Assembly (NCBI GenBank): GCA_902495595.1
Contig: CABUXV010000002.1
Span: 1 to 64,000, forward strand
DNA from: an uncultured Eubacterium sp.
GTDB lineage: Bacteria; Bacillota; Clostridia; Peptostreptococcales; Anaerovoracaceae
Direction: 5' to 3'
DNA: 64,000 nt
Numbering within the stretch: position 1 is the stretch's first letter; every line of letters starts with the position of its first letter. Below are positions 33,161 to 41,752 of the stretch, one piece after another. The translations under genes were made by a program, and so were the position numbers. Under the pieces are notes generated by a model. The model searched no databases, was not told the DNA's origin, and saw only the letters and a list, made by a program, of their open reading frames with translations.

Positions 33161-33658
33161 TTGGAAATTAGATATATAACGCAATCGGATGATAGGATGG
33201 CAATAAGCAGAATATATGAAGAGAGTTGGAAGCATGCTTATAAGGATATCATTCCTCAGGAATTCCTTAACTCAATTGAAGAAGGAAAATGGGTGCCAGT
33301 ATTAGATTCGCCTGACTGGTATACACTTGTATGTGTTGAGGATGGAAAGTATATAGGGACGAGTAGTTTTTGTAAATCGCGTTTTTCTGATTATCCTGCA
33401 TATGGAGAGATAATTTCGATTTATCTGCTTCCTGATTATACAGGAAAGGGCTATGGGGGAAAATTATTTGATAAAGCGGTTTCTGAATTAAAAAAACAGG
33501 GATACGATAAGTTGCTTTTATGGGTATTAGAAGACAATACTTTAGCAAAAGAATTTTATATAAAACATAATTTCATCGAATCAGACAATATTATGAACGA
33601 TAATATTGGAGGGAAACAACTTCGTGAAGTAATGTATGTATCTAAACATAAAAAGTAA
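33161..33658 (+). CDS. GNAT family N-acetyltransferase
   Basis: The 165-residue acetyl-CoA-dependent acetyltransferase has motif A at ISIYLLPDYTGKGYGGKLFDKA (two halves around residues 85-105) and LLLWVLEDNTLAKEFYIKHNF near 118-138, the acetyl-CoA side helix. The substrate is unknown. The start is TTG 33161, 7 nt after ATGGAGGC. It is isolated between decayed DNA and the MerR-regulated pair, which suggests recent acquisition of the region. Confidence 0.85.
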   Translation: MEIRYITQSDDRMAISRIYEESWKHAYKDIIPQEFLNSIEEGKWVPVLDSPDWYTLVCVEDGKYIGTSSFCKSRFSDYPAYGEIISIYLLPDYTGKGYGGKLFDKAVSELKKQGYDKLLLWVLEDNTLAKEFYIKHNFIESDNIMNDNIGGKQLREVMYVSKHKK

Positions 33659-33887
33659 AATTCTTGAATAAAAAGTAAATGTTAGTTGCTCCAGTCAGAC
33701 AGAAACAGAGAAGGCAGCTGGATTGTGTCCTTCTGCCGTCGTCTGTTCAAGGTAAATAATTCAATATTATGATGAAGATATGGTTTCCGTTTTTATTATT
33801 GTATTTATGATTTTTTGTTTAGACTGTAATTGTTTAAACCAGAGGAATTGGCAAACGCAGAAAGTTTTTCATTTATCATAATTGCCG

Positions 33888-34286
33888 TTATCTTTCTGTT
33901 CGCACCAGATTACTCACATAGGGTCTTTTTTCTGAAAGCACTTCATCGTAAAAATTTTGTTTCCAGTCGATGTAAGCAACGCTGTCTTCAAGTTCTTTTA
34001 TGGAAGCATACAGTGCTTCCTGTTTTTTTGCAAGCATTTTTTTTCTTTGGATAATGGTAGATTCACCTTGCAAACATAGATCCAGATATTCTTTCATTTC
34101 CTGAATACTAAGACCGCATTTTTTCAGACAGGTAAGGTCTTTAATCCACTTAACGTCTTTTTCATCAAAAATCCGGCGATTGTTGCCGTCTCTTTTTACA
34201 TTGGGGACCAACCCCTCATTGCAGTAATATTTTAAAGTCTGATATGTCATATCCAACTCTCTGCAGACCTGCATCATCGTATACAT
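33888..34286 (-). CDS. MerR family transcriptional regulator
   Basis: The 132-residue protein has an N-terminal winged helix (MMQVCRELDMTYQTLKYYC, then VKRDGNNRRIFDEKDVKWI), a LKKCGLSIQEMKEYL helix and a long dimerisation coiled coil ending near residue 118. It has no obvious metal-binding Cys pattern at the C-terminus, so the inducer is more likely an organic or redox signal. The start is ATG 34286, 9 nt after AGGAGG. It is divergent from a flavodoxin-fold oxidoreductase gene whose promoter has MerR geometry. Confidence 0.88.
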   Translation of the reverse strand: MYTMMQVCRELDMTYQTLKYYCNEGLVPNVKRDGNNRRIFDEKDVKWIKDLTCLKKCGLSIQEMKEYLDLCLQGESTIIQRKKMLAKKQEALYASIKELEDSVAYIDWKQNFYDEVLSEKRPYVSNLVRTER

Positions 34287-34356
34287 TATCAATTTCCTCC
34301 TGTAATATTACATAAAAACCTATGATAAAAAATTTTCGATTTTTTAAAAAAAGTTA

Positions 34357-34391
34357 TTGACCGATAGTTACAACCGTAATTTATAATCGGT
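34357..34391 (+). promoter_or_regulatory. MerR-type promoter with 19-bp spacer and dyad
   Basis: TTGACC (34357-34362) and TATAAT (34382-34387) are separated by 19 bp, the over-long spacing that MerR proteins correct. A dyad TTAC-AACC-GTAA (34368-34379) lies in the spacer. It drives the downstream oxidoreductase gene. Confidence 0.78.
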
Positions 34392-34475
34392 TCTATAAAG
34401 CGGTAGAAACAATCGTATTGTAGCATGAAAGAGATAAAGTTGACAAGCAGTAAAATGAAATGGAGGTTAACACAG

Positions 34476-35093
34476 ATGAAAGTATTATTAATTAACGGCA
34501 GTTCAAGAAAAAACGGCTGCACCAACAGGGCATTAATCGAAGTAGAAAGAGCCCTAAATGAAGAAAGTATTGAAACAGAGGCATTGTTTCTTGGTAATGA
34601 CGTTTTGCCGGACTGTATTGCCTGCCGCAAATGCAAAGAAACCGGGCATTGCATTTTCAATGATATAGTCAATACCTTTGTGGAAAAAGCAAAGACGGCA
34701 GATGGATTCGTATTTGGTTCTCCGGTATACTTTGCTCATCCCAGCGGCAGACTCCTTACGTTTATGGACAGAGCTTTTTATTCAGGCGGAGATACTTTTT
34801 GCTTTAAGCCTGCCGCTGCCGTTCTTTCTGCAAGGCGGGCTGGTACGACAGCTTCTATGGACGTAATTAATAAATATTTTACAATTACTTCCATGCCGGT
34901 GGTATCATCGACATATTGGAATCAGATTTACAGCACGCAGCCGGAAGAAGCAAATATGGATGAAGAAGGGCTTATGACAATGTACAATATTGGAAAAAAT
35001 ATGGCGTGGCTTTTAAGCTGTATAGAAATCGGCAAAAAGCACGGGATGATTCATCCGGAAAATAAAAAGTTGTTGACAAATTTTATTAAATAA
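34476..35093 (+). CDS. NADPH-dependent FMN reductase / flavodoxin-fold oxidoreductase
   Basis: The 205-residue flavodoxin-fold protein has an N-terminal LLINGSSRKNGCTNRALIE phosphate-binding loop, a CIACRKCKETGHC cluster near 46-58, and FGSPVYFAHPSGRL near 80. It belongs to the iron-sulfur flavoprotein-like NAD(P)H:FMN reductases common in anaerobes. The four Cys may hold a 4Fe-4S cluster. The start is ATG 34476 after ATGGAGGT. It is preceded by a MerR-type promoter and divergent from the regulator, so it is probably induced by an electrophile or redox-active compound. Confidence 0.86.
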   Translation: MKVLLINGSSRKNGCTNRALIEVERALNEESIETEALFLGNDVLPDCIACRKCKETGHCIFNDIVNTFVEKAKTADGFVFGSPVYFAHPSGRLLTFMDRAFYSGGDTFCFKPAAAVLSARRAGTTASMDVINKYFTITSMPVVSSTYWNQIYSTQPEEANMDEEGLMTMYNIGKNMAWLLSCIEIGKKHGMIHPENKKLLTNFIK

Positions 35094-35322
35094 AAGATGA
35101 AGATGATAGGAATGCAGTCAGCCGTCAAAAACGAATGAGCTGAAATTCTAAATGAAAATCACATAAGAAGTTATGTGAAAGATTGCGGGCAGCGGAAATA
35201 CAATAAAAATCGCGCTGAATCAGTTCGGTGGAGATGAAATTACGCCGGATTTTTTGTCAGCGTGTAAAGTTTCTTTTATATAAAATAAAATTAAAAATAA
35301 AAAAGAAAGAGAGGATATTGAA

Positions 35323-35916
35323 ATGTTAAAGAAAGTAATCGGATTGGCAATGATTGCAGCGATGGTGGTTGTATTGGTTGCCTGCGGTCAGTCATCCGGG
35401 GAAAACAATAAGTCTGCAGAAAAAGGAACAAATGAAGATGGGAAGACTCTGGTGGCTTATTTTTCGTGGTCAGGCAATACGAAAGAAATGGCTTCTTATA
35501 TTGCCGAACAGACAGGGGGAGATTTGTATGAAATTACACCGGCAGAAGATTATCCTGAGGATTATAATGAAACCGGTGATGTGGCTAAGGCAGAGCGCGA
35601 TGAAAATGCAAGACCTGAAATTGCCAATCTGCCGGATTCTATTGATGAATACGATAGGATTTTAATCGGATATCCAATATGGTGGCATACTGCACCGATG
35701 ATTATTGGTACATTTTTGGAAAGTTATGACTTGAGCGGTGTTGATGTTTATCCATTTACCCAGTCAGCTTCTATGGATACTGAGCAGTTTGAAAATTCTA
35801 TTGATTTTGTCCGCGAAAATGCTGATGGCGCTAATATCCACGACGGAATGTTTGTAAGCTCGTCGGATACCGAAGGGATTGACGCCTATCTTTCCGAAAA
35901 CGAACTGAACAAGTAG
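35323..35916 (+). CDS. Flavodoxin-domain lipoprotein
   Basis: The 197-residue protein has a lipoprotein signal peptide (residues 1-21, lipobox VVLVAC with Cys 21), a short Ser/Asn/Lys linker, and then a flavodoxin domain: TLVAYFSWSGNTKEMASYIA (about 47), IGYPIWWHTAPMI (about 118). It should be lipidated after LspA cleavage and held at the outer face of the membrane. Flavodoxin lipoproteins with LysR regulators and iron alcohol dehydrogenases recur in gut Firmicutes, fitting the next 3 kb. The physiological partner is unknown. Confidence 0.88.
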   Translation: MLKKVIGLAMIAAMVVVLVACGQSSGENNKSAEKGTNEDGKTLVAYFSWSGNTKEMASYIAEQTGGDLYEITPAEDYPEDYNETGDVAKAERDENARPEIANLPDSIDEYDRILIGYPIWWHTAPMIIGTFLESYDLSGVDVYPFTQSASMDTEQFENSIDFVRENADGANIHDGMFVSSSDTEGIDAYLSENELNK

Positions 35917-36110
35917 GGAAAATAAATACGGAAAAAAGGTTTTAACATGCTTACCGTTTATTTTACAATTTCTGATAGACACCATTAGACACCATGATAA
36001 CAGCTCAGTGCGAAATAACATAGAAAATATTGTCTCAATTCGGCATGAAGAATAGTGAAAAGGAGCAGGACTAAAGAAAAAATTCAATATGAGACAATTT
36101 CTCATAATTT

Positions 36111-36992
36111 TTATTCTGAAACTGAAATTTTCAGCTGTTTCAAAAATTTTTCGGCATGTTTTGTAAGCGCTTGATGCTTTTTCCAGATGATATGAGTATC
36201 ACTTTGCACTCGTGGGAAAAGCGGACGGAAGCACAGTCTGCTGTTTCCGGAAACATTGATAATTCTATCAAGTCCGAGAGCATATCCCAATCCTTCTTCT
36301 ACCATAATAGAAGCATTGAACAGCAAATTATAGGTTCCGATAATATTAAGCTGTTCACGGTCTTGTTTTAACCATGGAAATAAAGTTTTCTTTGTATATT
36401 CCTGGCGTGAAATCAGAAGAGGTTTATCCCATAAGTCTTCAGGCTGAACAGATTTTTTTTCAGCAAATGGGGAATCACGGCGCATGAGTACGCCCCATGT
36501 ATCCAGGTATGGGATTTTAAGAGATGCGTATTTAGAGGAATCTACTTTTCCGAATACGAGAGCAAAATCCAGGAGACCTTTGTCCAGTCTTTCCACAGTG
36601 GTGACGCTGTCACCGCTTTCCATGTGAAAACGAACCAGGGGGTAATCCTTTCTGATTGTCTGCTGAGCTTTGGCAATAAAACGAACTCCGTCTGTTTCAC
36701 CGGCACCTATATAAATATTGCCGGCAATGGTTTTATCGGGAAGGCTTATTTCATCTTCTGTTTTCTGCACTAATTGTATGATTTCTTCAGCGCGTTTTCG
36801 CAAAATCATTCCTTCTTCAGTCAGAGTTATTTTACGGTTTCCTCTGATAAAAAGCTGTTTTCCCAGTTCTGCTTCCAAGTCCTTAAGCTGTCTTGAAAGT
36901 GTGGGCTGCGACAGATGAAGTGATTGTGCTGCGCCTAAAATATTCTCTTCCCTGCAAATAGTGAGAAAATATTGAAGTACTCTTAATTCCAT
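36111..36992 (-). CDS. LysR family transcriptional regulator
   Basis: The 293-residue regulator has an N-terminal winged helix-turn-helix (LRVLQYFLTICREENILGAAQ then LHLSQPTLSRQLKDLE) and a periplasmic-binding-like effector domain (about 90-290). It is divergent from the acetyltransferase gene and faces a dyad at 37033-37049. Its placement between a flavodoxin lipoprotein and an iron alcohol dehydrogenase resembles YqhC-like redox/aldehyde regulation in arrangement, but that is inference. Confidence 0.92.
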   Translation of the reverse strand: MELRVLQYFLTICREENILGAAQSLHLSQPTLSRQLKDLEAELGKQLFIRGNRKITLTEEGMILRKRAEEIIQLVQKTEDEISLPDKTIAGNIYIGAGETDGVRFIAKAQQTIRKDYPLVRFHMESGDSVTTVERLDKGLLDFALVFGKVDSSKYASLKIPYLDTWGVLMRRDSPFAEKKSVQPEDLWDKPLLISRQEYTKKTLFPWLKQDREQLNIIGTYNLLFNASIMVEEGLGYALGLDRIINVSGNSRLCFRPLFPRVQSDTHIIWKKHQALTKHAEKFLKQLKISVSE

Positions 36993-37032
36993 AATTATAT
37001 CTCCTTTGTGATTCAGTATAATGCAAATTTAG

Positions 37033-37049
37033 TATGCTTGTAAAGCATA
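37033..37049. promoter_or_regulatory. Candidate LysR operator
   Basis: TATGCTT (37033-37039) and AAGCATA (37043-37049) form a perfect 7+3+7 dyad containing a T-N11-A core, 41 bp from the LysR start and within the divergent intergenic region. Confidence 0.55.
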
Positions 37050-37141
37050 TATGAGTATTTAATATAAGTATTTGCTAATTGTAAGAGTTAGAGTTACAAT
37101 TTCAATATAAAGTTAGGAAAAGAAAGGGATTTTTGAGAATC

Positions 37142-37711
37142 ATGGATTTGAATAAATATTTGGAGCATATCAATAGCGGAAGACCCATTGTAGGGAATTC
37201 TAAGGTGCATGAGTTTATGCATAAGGCGGCGCAGGATGCAATTAGAATTACAATGAAAATAAATAATTCGTATCATGAAACCGATGCGCTCAGAGAATTG
37301 TTTTCCGAGCTGACGGGAGAAAAGATTGATGACAGTTTTACTGTATTTCCTCCTTTTTATACGGATTTTGGAAAAAATATACATATAGGAAAGAATGTAT
37401 TTATCAATGCAGGCTGTAAATTTCAAGACCAGGGAGGAATTTACATCGGAGACGGAGTTTTAATAGGACACAATGTGGTACTGGCAACCATCAATCATGA
37501 TTTCTCACCTGACAAAAGAGCGACAATGTATCCGGAGCCTATTCATATAGGCAAAAATGTGTGGATTGGTTCCAATGCTACAGTTTTACCGGGAGTAACT
37601 GTCGGAGATGGTGCAATTATTGCAGCAGGAGCAGTTGTAACAAGGGACGTTGAAGCAAATCAGATTGTCGGAGGCGTGCCGGCAAAAAAATTAAGAACAA
37701 TACAATTTTAG
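37142..37711 (+). CDS. Maltose/galactoside O-acetyltransferase-like protein
   Basis: The 189-residue left-handed beta-helix acetyltransferase has hexapeptide repeats through residues 70-180 (for example IHIGKNVFINAGCKFQDQGG and IHIGKNVWIGSNATVLPG) and the catalytic His in ATINHDFS (about 119). The N-terminal Mac domain is present. The family acetylates sugars with acetyl-CoA, and the natural acceptor is uncertain. I use ATG 37142, although its AAAGGGA site is 12 nt away. The in-frame TTG 37133 is closer and cannot be excluded. Confidence 0.86.
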   Translation: MDLNKYLEHINSGRPIVGNSKVHEFMHKAAQDAIRITMKINNSYHETDALRELFSELTGEKIDDSFTVFPPFYTDFGKNIHIGKNVFINAGCKFQDQGGIYIGDGVLIGHNVVLATINHDFSPDKRATMYPEPIHIGKNVWIGSNATVLPGVTVGDGAIIAAGAVVTRDVEANQIVGGVPAKKLRTIQF

Positions 37712-37911
37712 ACAAAAATATGAAATAAAGTACAGTAATGATAAACAGTATCAGTCAGCGATAATGTGTCAGGCAAAGTATGTTATTATTTTCGATGTGC
37801 AGAAGCAGTATTTATTATCATGATGTATGTACATTGATTGACTTGGAAATTTTAATTAAATGAAAAAAGTGTGAAAGTTAAAAAGAAAATCAGTAAAGGA
37901 GAAATGGAACT

Positions 37912-39084
37912 ATGTTAGGAAAATTTGTATTTTCAAATCCGACAAAATTATATTTTGGAGAAAATTCTTTGGATTATCTCAATGACGAATTGCCTAAGTA
38001 TGGCAATAATGTGCAGCTTGTATACGGAGGAGGATCCATTAAGAAAAATGGAATCTATGATAAAGTCATAGAAATATTAAAAGCAAATGGAAAAAAGATT
38101 ATTGAAGACGGCGGAGTAATGTCAAATCCAACGGTAGAAAAGCTTAATGAGGGTGTAAAACTGGCAAGAGACGGAAAGGCAGATTTGATTCTGGCCGTAG
38201 GAGGAGGTTCCTGCTGTGATTATGCGAAAGCGGTATCCATATCCGTTAACTGTAAAGAAGATCCGTGGGAGAAATACTACTTAAAATTTGAAGATGTGGA
38301 TGACGATACAGAGATTATTCCGGTAGGCTGTGTGCTGACAATGGTGGGAACCGGTTCTGAAATGAATGGCGGAGCTGTTATTACAAATCATGAGAGCAAG
38401 ATGAAAATAGGTCATGTTTTCGGAGACAGAGTATTTCCGAAATTCTCGATTTTAGACCCGACTTTTACGTATACGCTGCCAAAATATCAAATGGTATCGG
38501 GATTCTATGATATTTTAAATCACATTACAGAACAGTACTTTTCGGGTGAGGATGACAATACATCGGATTATATCATGGAAGGTCTGATGAGGTCTTTAAT
38601 TCACAGCTCCAGAATTGCAGTTGAAAATCCGGAAAACTATGAAGCGAGAAGCAATATCATGTGGACGGCAACATGGGCATTGAATACGCTGGTAGCTATG
38701 GGAAAATCAACAGACTGGATGGTACATATGCTGGGGCAGGCAGTAGGGGCGCATACAGATGCCACTCATGGGATGACACTAGCTGCAGTATCTTTGCCGT
38801 ATTATCGTCACATTATGCCATATGGACTTGCGAAGTTCAAAAGATTTGCAGAGAACGTATGGAATGTAAATTCTGAAGGCAAAAGCGATGAGAAAGTAGC
38901 GGAAGAAGGACTGAACGCCATGGAGGCATGGATGAAAGAAATCGGCGTTGTTATGAATATCAGAGAACTGGGCGTGACAGAGGATATGCTGGAAGGTCTG
39001 GTAAAATCGACTTTAATTATGGATGGAGGGTATAAGGTACTGACAGCTGACGAGATACTTGAAATCTTTAAGGAAAGTATGTAA
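37912..39084 (+). CDS. Iron-containing alcohol dehydrogenase (YqhD/BDH-like)
   Basis: The 390-residue group III alcohol dehydrogenase begins FVFSNPTKLYFGEN and has the NAD(P)-binding GGGS (GGGSIKKNG at 41-49, VGGGSCCDYAK at about 94). The metal site includes His in DILNHITEQYF (about 202) and HMLGQAVGAHTDATHGMTLA (about 267-286). It probably reduces aldehydes to alcohols or the reverse. AAAGGAGAAATG lies just upstream. A 12-bp terminator stem follows at 39250. The partner flavodoxin/LysR/acetyltransferase genes suggest a stress-inducible carbonyl reduction cassette. Confidence 0.92.
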   Translation: MLGKFVFSNPTKLYFGENSLDYLNDELPKYGNNVQLVYGGGSIKKNGIYDKVIEILKANGKKIIEDGGVMSNPTVEKLNEGVKLARDGKADLILAVGGGSCCDYAKAVSISVNCKEDPWEKYYLKFEDVDDDTEIIPVGCVLTMVGTGSEMNGGAVITNHESKMKIGHVFGDRVFPKFSILDPTFTYTLPKYQMVSGFYDILNHITEQYFSGEDDNTSDYIMEGLMRSLIHSSRIAVENPENYEARSNIMWTATWALNTLVAMGKSTDWMVHMLGQAVGAHTDATHGMTLAAVSLPYYRHIMPYGLAKFKRFAENVWNVNSEGKSDEKVAEEGLNAMEAWMKEIGVVMNIRELGVTEDMLEGLVKSTLIMDGGYKVLTADEILEIFKESM

Positions 39085-39249
39085 AGGGTGGAAAACCGGA
39101 GATAAAACTGTTCTTGTAAAGATAATCAGTACATAATCATTGCCATAAGAACAGAAAATAAATCAATGAAAACATCGAGAAAAAATAAGAATAGTAAATT
39201 CTCAATGCTTGTAGGAAATTGTCAGAAATGTTATAATAATGATATTTAA

Positions 39250-39298
39250 AAGCAAGGGGATTAAGAGATAGTTGTATCTCTTAATCTGCTTGTTTTTT
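39250..39298 (+). terminator. Strong intrinsic terminator
   Basis: GATTAAGAGATA (39259-39270) pairs perfectly with TATCTCTTAATC (39275-39286); an outer AAGCA/TGCTT pair and a T7 run follow. Confidence 0.93.
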
Positions 39299-39335
39299 TA
39301 TCTTTTTTATTATATTTACGGAGGAGGAAATGAAT

Positions 39336-39731
39336 ATGAGCGCGCAAAATAGAGAAACAAGAAAAATGGTTAGGGTATCAGCAGCAAAAAAATGGCAGGG
39401 AACAGATATGTGGGTTACTGCATCTGAAAGTCTACGTGTAATTTATTTATCTGGCAAATGGATGGTTAGTCCAACCATGGGGTTTTCGGATGCAAACGGA
39501 ATTAATGTAGTTGCAAAACCAGGATATACGTATCCGGGAGAGTCTGAGGGCAAACTGATTGGACGAATCGGGAAACATATGTTTGTTCTGGGGAACGTCG
39601 GTGAAACTCCCAAAGGGTTAGAAGGAGAGCTGGAGCTTTGTGTGAATGATGATATAGATGGCAGATATGGAGCAGGCTTTGTGGATAATCTAGGTTCTAT
39701 CATAGTTGAGATTGAACTGCATAGTAATTAG
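39336..39731 (+). CDS. PA-IL (LecA)-like galactose-binding lectin domain protein
   Basis: The 131-residue protein is cytoplasmic by sequence, with no signal peptide. After a basic N-terminus, residues 18-130 follow the LecA/PA-IL beta-sandwich layout: an opening tryptophan strand WQGTDMWVTASE, GKLIGRIG and MFVLGNVGETP in the middle, then LELCVNDDIDGRYGAGFVDN. That last segment resembles the calcium/sugar loop of LecA (YND...TYGNN). I choose ATG 39336 with GGAGGA 9 nt upstream. It sits between two terminators, so it is an independent unit. Sugar specificity is not predictable. Confidence 0.68.
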   Translation: MSAQNRETRKMVRVSAAKKWQGTDMWVTASESLRVIYLSGKWMVSPTMGFSDANGINVVAKPGYTYPGESEGKLIGRIGKHMFVLGNVGETPKGLEGELELCVNDDIDGRYGAGFVDNLGSIIVEIELHSN

Positions 39732-39836
39732 TTATTAGGCTAAGGTATATTGCAGTTCAGAGCATGTACATAGATGACAAATCGTTTACGTGTTTGACAC
39801 GTTGGTGAAGAATAAGGGATTTATATGTAAAAGGGT

Positions 39837-39869
39837 AACAACCTCGCATTTTAGGCGGGGTTGTTTTTT
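39837..39869 (+). terminator. Intrinsic terminator after the lectin gene
   Basis: AACAACCTCGC (39837-39847) pairs with GCGGGGTTGTT (39855-39865, one G-U), followed by T4-6. Confidence 0.9.
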
Positions 39870-40224
39870 GTATTTAATGTGGCATTGATTAAGCGTTAAA
39901 AATAAAAAAACAGAGTTTTCTGTATTGAATATAATGTATTTATAATGTTTGTAATCTGAAATTATTGAGAAAGAAAGTGTGAAGATGTATAATTGAACTG
40001 CTGTAAATATTGAATGTGTTTGCATTTAGGAAGTTGGAAAGACTTATGCAAACAGTATTAGTTTTGTTTTACAAAAATTTAAATGAGTATGTTGGAATTT
40101 TGCGGTTTATAGCTATGTAAAAATCTTTTGACATGCAGAAAATACAGTAAAAGGTCTGATGTAAAAGACCTTTGATAGACGATTTTTCTCTTTTGAATTA
40201 AGATGTGAGCTACAAGGAGATGGA
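39870..40224. other. AT-rich gap before the XRE gene
   Basis: No gene, repeat or convincing RNA structure is seen. The final 40 bases contain an ACAAGGAGATGG binding site for the next gene. Confidence 0.6.
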
Positions 40225-40812
40225 ATGGAACTGAGTAAACAGATTAAGAATTATCGAAGTAAGAAAGCTTTATCTCAGGATGAACTGGCAGAAAAAGTAT
40301 TTGTCTCAAGACAGACGATTTCAAACTGGGAAAATGATAAAAGCTATCCTGATGTTGGAAGTCTGATTTTGTTAAGCGAAGTTTTTGAAATCTCTTTAGA
40401 CCAATTAATCAAAGGAGATATAGATAAAATGAAATTACAGATTCAAAAAGAAGACCAAAAGCAGTTCGGAAGATTAAGTACGGTTTTTACCATCTGTCTT
40501 ATTGCCGTAGCCTTTACGCCTATTCCTCTGGTTCATTTCCTTTCTAATATAGGATTTGCCATTTGGATTGTCATTCTCGGAGCAGCAGTATATGTATCGG
40601 TTCTCGTGGAACGAAAGAAAAAGGAGTTCTCTATTAAGACATACAGAGAAATAGTTGCCTTTATGGACGGAGAGAGTTTGGATGAAATCGAAAAAGCCAA
40701 AGAAGCCGGTAAGCGTCCGTATCAGACAATTTTAATGGCTATCGCAGCAGGATGTATTACTCTTGCAGGCTCTTTATTGATTTTATGGGTTTTAGATATT
40801 TTTTCGAAATAA
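40225..40812 (+). CDS. XRE family regulator with C-terminal membrane segments
   Basis: The 195-residue protein has an N-terminal helix-turn-helix (LSQDELAEKVFVSRQTISNWE, residues 16-36). It ends with two close hydrophobic segments at about 86-130 and another at about 170-190. Membrane-anchored XRE regulators of this layout are common in Firmicutes and may couple DNA binding to envelope state. It lies 41 nt upstream of the GPP34 gene in the same direction and is probably its regulator or partner. Confidence 0.83.
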   Translation: MELSKQIKNYRSKKALSQDELAEKVFVSRQTISNWENDKSYPDVGSLILLSEVFEISLDQLIKGDIDKMKLQIQKEDQKQFGRLSTVFTICLIAVAFTPIPLVHFLSNIGFAIWIVILGAAVYVSVLVERKKKEFSIKTYREIVAFMDGESLDEIEKAKEAGKRPYQTILMAIAAGCITLAGSLLILWVLDIFSK

Positions 40813-40853
40813 TTAAGAAAAGAAATAATGATTAGCGATGGAGGAGAAGCAAG

Positions 40854-41516
40854 ATGGACAGAAGAATGTTAGCTCAGGAGTACCTGATTTTAATAAGCGA
40901 TGAAAGAGGCAATTTACCGGCTATGTACATTGAATCTGCAAAAGGCGGGCTTATTGCAGCAAGTCTTATGGATATGCTGCTTTGTGATGCAATTAAAATG
41001 GAAAAAAAGAAAATAGCTGTATCGGGGTCACTCTCTGATGATGCAGAGCCCGCAGCATCACTTTACGAATATATTAGTGAAAAAACACCCGGCACATTTA
41101 AAGTGTCAGTTGATTATCTGTTATCTGCCAATAAAAGATTTAATCGTCTTATGGAAGACATAGGCGAATCACTTATAAAGCAAGGAAATGCAAAAAAAGC
41201 AAAGGGAGGATTTTTAGGAAATAAAGATGTATATATACCGGAGCCGGTATATAAAGAAAACCTAGTGAATTCTTTACGGGAAGCTGCAGCATCAGAAGAC
41301 CTTTCATCTCATGATACTTATTTATTTTTGCTGCTAAAGGAAACCAGAATGCTTCATCGTTATTTTACGAGTGAAGAATCGGCGGAAATTAAGAGAAAAT
41401 TGATTGGAATAAAGAAAAAGCCAAACAATAGACAGCTTATGGAAATCATGGATTTTGTGGATAATATTATATTTTTAGTTTTATGTCTTATAGTATTTGG
41501 CGCAGTGCTGGTTTAA
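40854..41516 (+). CDS. GPP34/GOLPH3-like protein with C-terminal membrane anchor
   Basis: The 220-residue protein begins MLAQEYLILISDERGNLP, followed by GLIAASLMDMLLCDAIKME, the pattern of the GPP34 (GOLPH3/Vps74) fold. In eukaryotes that family binds phosphatidylinositol-4-phosphate and sorts Golgi glycosyltransferases. Here a hydrophobic segment at about 200-219 adds a C-terminal tail anchor. Bacterial GPP34 proteins are mostly uncharacterised. It follows an XRE gene and precedes the SPFH/zinc-ribbon operon, and all may serve envelope organisation, but this is inference. Confidence 0.7.
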   Translation: MDRRMLAQEYLILISDERGNLPAMYIESAKGGLIAASLMDMLLCDAIKMEKKKIAVSGSLSDDAEPAASLYEYISEKTPGTFKVSVDYLLSANKRFNRLMEDIGESLIKQGNAKKAKGGFLGNKDVYIPEPVYKENLVNSLREAAASEDLSSHDTYLFLLLKETRMLHRYFTSEESAEIKRKLIGIKKKPNNRQLMEIMDFVDNIIFLVLCLIVFGAVLV

Positions 41517-41752
41517 TTCTCCTCTGTTGTATATGAGATTGGATATATTTATAGATTAGAAATAGCTTAAATTAAAGTTTATCGTATGGATTTGGATAAT
41601 ATGTATAATTTCATAAATTTCCTAATAATTTTCAGAAAAAATTTAAATATACAAAAATATATTGCTGATATATAATTATCATATAGAAACAGCTGACAAT
41701 GATGTATGCGTAGTATATTGGGCGAACAGGTTATAAAATAGGAGGAAGAATA

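Noticed and set aside
41591..41600. Single TTTGGATAA box near 41.6 kb as a third array
   Set aside because: Only one box without a partner at 18 or 34 bp; expected by chance in AT-rich DNA.
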